A stretch of 64,000 bases of DNA, from contig CAUYUJ010017912.1 in the NCBI GenBank assembly GCA_963575745.1, forward strand, positions 132,001 to 196,000, written 5' to 3'. A model generated the notes under the pieces. That model was not told the DNA's origin and did not search any database. It worked only from the letters and a program-made list of their open reading frames with translations. Source of the DNA: Prorocentrum cordatum (lineage: Eukaryota; Sar; Dinophyceae; Prorocentrales; Prorocentraceae). This document shows positions 61,434 through 64,000 of this stretch, one piece after another. The position numbers and the translations under genes were made by a program. Every line of letters starts with the position of its first letter. Position 1 is the first letter of the stretch.

Positions 61434-61617
61434 ATGGGCTTGGGATGGGAGGAGTGGGCACCTCTATGCGAAGAGCTGCAGATCCTTGGCAGAGGACTGC
61501 GGTACAGTCAAAGTACGATGGAGGCTGCGCTTGTCCTGACCCTGTCTCGTGTGCATTTGTTTCGTCGTGGGATAACGTGTGGTTGTCATGATACAATGGT
61601 GAGGGTATCTGCGACGT

Positions 61618-61820
61618 ATCTTGAATCAGGTTCGCATTCATCTTGAGCCCCGCAGGTCGCATACATCTTGAAATAGAGTCGCGTTCATCTTGAGTTGTCT
61701 TGACTTCGGTTCGCATTCGTATACTGAATTAGGTTCGCACTCATCTTGGCGTGGCTTGACTAAGGTTTGCACTCATCTTGATTTGTAGTGGAGTAAGTTC
61801 GCACTCCTCTTGACGCGTCT
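61618..61820. repeat. Intronic repeat GGTTCGCATTCATCTTGA
   Basis: Six to seven degenerate copies of a unit with TTCGCAYTCATCTTGA at 30-45-bp spacing, directly upstream of the acceptor of the exon at 61830. Confidence 0.75.
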
Positions 61821-61829
61821 TGTCCGCAG

Positions 61830-63439
61830 GCTGGCTGGTCGGCAGCATTCGAGAGCACATACATCGAGACCTTCAAGAACAAACACCACGGGAAGCCGAC
61901 CAAGAGCGTGATCGCTGGCATGCGGTGACCTCCTGAACGGCACGGGGATGGGACCTCGAGGGAATGCGGGGTAGAGGGAACAATGGAGGAAATAGAGAGC
62001 AGGTAACGGAGGGGGGAACGGCAGGGTGGGGTGGGGCAGGGGGCCCTCTGGCAACGGCACGACCACCAGGCCGAGGAGGAGAAGGAGGAGATGGAGGGAG
62101 AAGGAGGAGTAGGAAAAGGGAGGAGAAGGAGGCAGGAAGACTCACAGTGTGGGCGCAGAAGCTGGCACGGACCATGAGGAGGAGGGGGAGAAGGAGGAGG
62201 AGGACGAGGAGGAGGAGGAGGGGCAGGATGAGGAGGAGGAGGATGAGGAGAAGGAGGAGAGTAATGAAGAAGAAGAGGAGGGAGGAGGAGGAGGAGGAGG
62301 AAGAGGTAGTGCCATCGGTAGCTTCGATAGCGTTGCCCGCCCTGTCCCGCTAGGTACGTGCAGAGCAGGTCCATCAGGAAAATCTTCAAGCACTGGCAGG
62401 TGGCCTTCAAGAAGGGCTGCGACGAGGACGTCGCCTCATTCCTCTTTGTCCCCCCCCCCCCCCTCCTCCTCGGGTCACCCGATCGAGGCCATTGATCTCC
62501 ATGCCCGCCTCGTTAGCATATCCAACGTGCGCCCAAGAGGTGGGCGACACCCTCGACTTGTTGGATAGGCTAGACGCGGCGGACATTGAGATATTCGCCC
62601 GCAAGTTCGACGAAGCCTGCGACGCAGCGGGCCTCCCCTCTGACGTGAACCCCGCGTATAACCTGGAGGAGGGTAAGGGGGAGGAGGAAGGAACGGAGGG
62701 TGATGAGGGTGATGAGCAGGAGGGCGAGGGGGAGGAGGAACGAGTACGACATGGTAGGCACACCCGCGCATGTTTGTATGCATGAGTGTATGTATGTATG
62801 TATATATATACATATATAGATGCATATATATATATATAGATATGTGTGCGCATGCGTCGGTTGTAGATACAGGCATGCGTGAATGAAATGCGACTTGCAG
62901 CGATGCGTTCTGCAGCTTGCTGCGTTGCCATGTGATGTGCTGCCTGGTGCATGCTGCTGTGATGCATGTTGCAGTATGATGTGGTGCCGTCTGCAGTGTT
63001 GCAGTCTGTTGCGCTGCATGCTGCACTTTTGCTACGTTGCACTTCGCAGGAGTGCGAGTCGGCCCAGCTGCACGCGATGGAGGTTGACAGCGACCACGAC
63101 TGCGAGAGCTATTTTACCAGTATGCGCGAGAAGGTCGAGCAAGGGAACGCCAGTGGCATCGGGGCCAAGGTCCTGGATGGCAGGGGGGATGATGCACTCC
63201 TCAGCGTCCTCGCCCGCCATATCCTCACTCTGCCCGCCCTCGTCTCCCCCTCATCCTCCTCCATCCTCATCCTCCCCTCACCTCCCCATCATCCTCCTCC
63301 GTCTCCCCCTCATCCTCCTCCATCCTCCTCCATCCTCCTCCATCCTCCTCCATCCTCCTCCATCCTCCTCCTCCTCCTCCTCCTCCGCCTCCTCCTCCTC
63401 CTCATCCTCGTCCTCCTCCTCCTCCTCCTACTCCTCTCC

Positions 63440-63471
<32 letters not shown>

Positions 63472-64000
63472 ATCCCCCATCATTTCACCCTGATCCCCCC
63501 CGTCCCTCCCCTCCGATCCCCCCCCCGTCCTGTCTCTCCTCCCCCGCCTTCCTCCTCCCCCCCCCCCACTCTTCCCTCCCTCACATGAGCTGCGGGGTTG
63601 ATGAGTCCGGGCGTTGACTGCTTACCAGCATTCGGAGTGCTGTGAGATCGGGGAGGGATATGATAGCGAGCGCGAGACCTATAGGCCTCGCACTCGCTAT
63701 CATATGCCAGCCATGGTATTCTGCGTTCTGCTACTCGAAAGACGAACAGCTGGAGGTAGGCAGTATATGGTGGGGGTGATGGCGATGATGGTGACGATGA
63801 TGATGCTGCTGATGATGATGATGAGGGGGAGGAGGAGGAGGAGGAGGAGGAGGAGGAGGGGGAGGACGTGGAGGAGATTGATCGATGCACGGAGGAGCAG
63901 CATCAGCAGAGCGGGATGGGCATACATCGGAATGGGAGTCCACAGGTCGATGAAGAGAAAGATGTGGACAGCCCGCCAGCGCCTCGCTGGAAAAGGAACG
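61830..64000 (+). CDS. Multi-exon gene of unknown function, continues past the window end
   Basis: Six non-repetitive coding blocks join in phase with GT-AG introns: 61830-61924 (AGWSAAFESTYIETFKNKHH start), 62354-62447 (YVQSRSIRKIFKHWQVAF), 62540-62743 (VGDTLDLLDRLDAADIEIFA, acidic end), 63050-63241 (ECESAQLHAMEVDSD...), 63711-63755 (PWYSAFCYSKDEQLE) and 63826 to the end (Glu-rich, then EDVEEIDRCTEEQHQQ). Intron phases agree at every junction: phase 2 at the first, phase 0 at the rest. Introns are filled with GGA, TCC, C-run, TGC-rich and TA repeats. The protein is acidic and partly helical. I recognise no family. Upstream exons probably lie at 60568-61009; the link across 61010-61829 is unresolved. 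The 3' end is missing. Confidence 0.6.
62876..63040. repeat. Intronic TGC/GCA-rich irregular repeat
   Basis: Repeated TGCAG, GCTGC and TGATGYG words with a period of about 15-18 bp within the predicted intron 62744-63049, next to a TA/CATA microsatellite (62785-62845). Confidence 0.6.
63242..63590. repeat. Intronic TCC/CCC pyrimidine tract
   Basis: TCC triplets and CATCCTCCTC units (63300-63365 are regular) and C runs, starting at the predicted donor GTCTCC at 63242. A strongly pyrimidine-rich intron. Confidence 0.85.
63658..63705. repeat. Hairpin at the 3' end of an intron
   Basis: Arms 63658-63676 and 63687-63705 (ATATGATAGCGAGYGCGAG) pair at 18 of 19 positions around a 10-nt loop. It ends 5 bases before the predicted acceptor CCAG at 63710. 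Confidence 0.8.

Overview
The window looks like nuclear DNA of a dinoflagellate. Three copies of the dinoflagellate trans-spliced leader (TCCGTAGCC...GGCTCAAG), one of them exact, are embedded in the DNA at 33668, 35476 and 37404. The sequence is GC-rich, swamped by microsatellites and minisatellites, and carries retroelement types and PPR-type sequences typical of dinoflagellate genomes. I cannot name the species. Almost everything recognisable is repeat or mobile element; ordinary genes are few.

Layout. 1-15.3 kb: simple repeats (GA, GAT, GGA, GAC tracts), several minisatellites, one weak hypothetical gene (3.7-5.1 kb) and a decayed minus-strand PPR sequence (11.4-12.5 kb). 15.3-21.4 kb: a decayed tyrosine-recombinase retrotransposon of the DIRS/Ngaro/PAT type. 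It has gag-like, RT, RNase H, tyrosine recombinase and cytosine-methyltransferase-like parts, framed by split direct repeats in the order A1-ORFs-B1-A2-B2. 22.4-23.7 kb: a LINE-like remnant with RNase H. 23.8-25.4 and 39.5-41.0 kb: two copies of a foldback element; the second keeps perfect 15-bp terminal inverted repeats. 26.9-28.5 kb: a 78/90-bp satellite. 30.2 kb: a small element with 22-bp perfect inverted ends. 32.5-33.4 kb: a degenerate periodic repeat. 33.5-38.8 kb: three tandem units, each made of a minisatellite, a spliced-leader relic, an alanine-rich reading frame and a CTTTAA-type tail.

42.4-58.7 kb is the centrepiece: a young, apparently intact Ty1/copia-type retrotransposon. Its two ~284-bp LTRs differ at only two sites, it has a 5-bp target duplication and a tRNA-like primer site, and one open frame of about 5,140 codons is broken only by a single UGA. 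The UGA has a UGA-CGG context and is followed 5 nt later by a 12-bp hairpin, the pattern of viral stop-codon readthrough signals. The frame encodes Gag with a zinc knuckle, then a complete-looking RNA 2'-phosphotransferase (Tpt1/KptA) domain with all signature residues, a RING-H2 finger, a retropepsin-like protease, methyltransferase-like modules, integrase, RT and RNase H. About 49 tiny hairpins (5-bp stem, GNNA-type tetraloop) are scattered through the element. They occur in all three codon phases and once after the stop codon, and their stems covary, so they look like nucleic-acid-level elements lodged in interdomain linkers.

58.7-64 kb: more repeats, then a multi-exon plus-strand gene of unknown function (about 60.6 kb to beyond the window end) whose introns hold microsatellites and a near-perfect hairpin.
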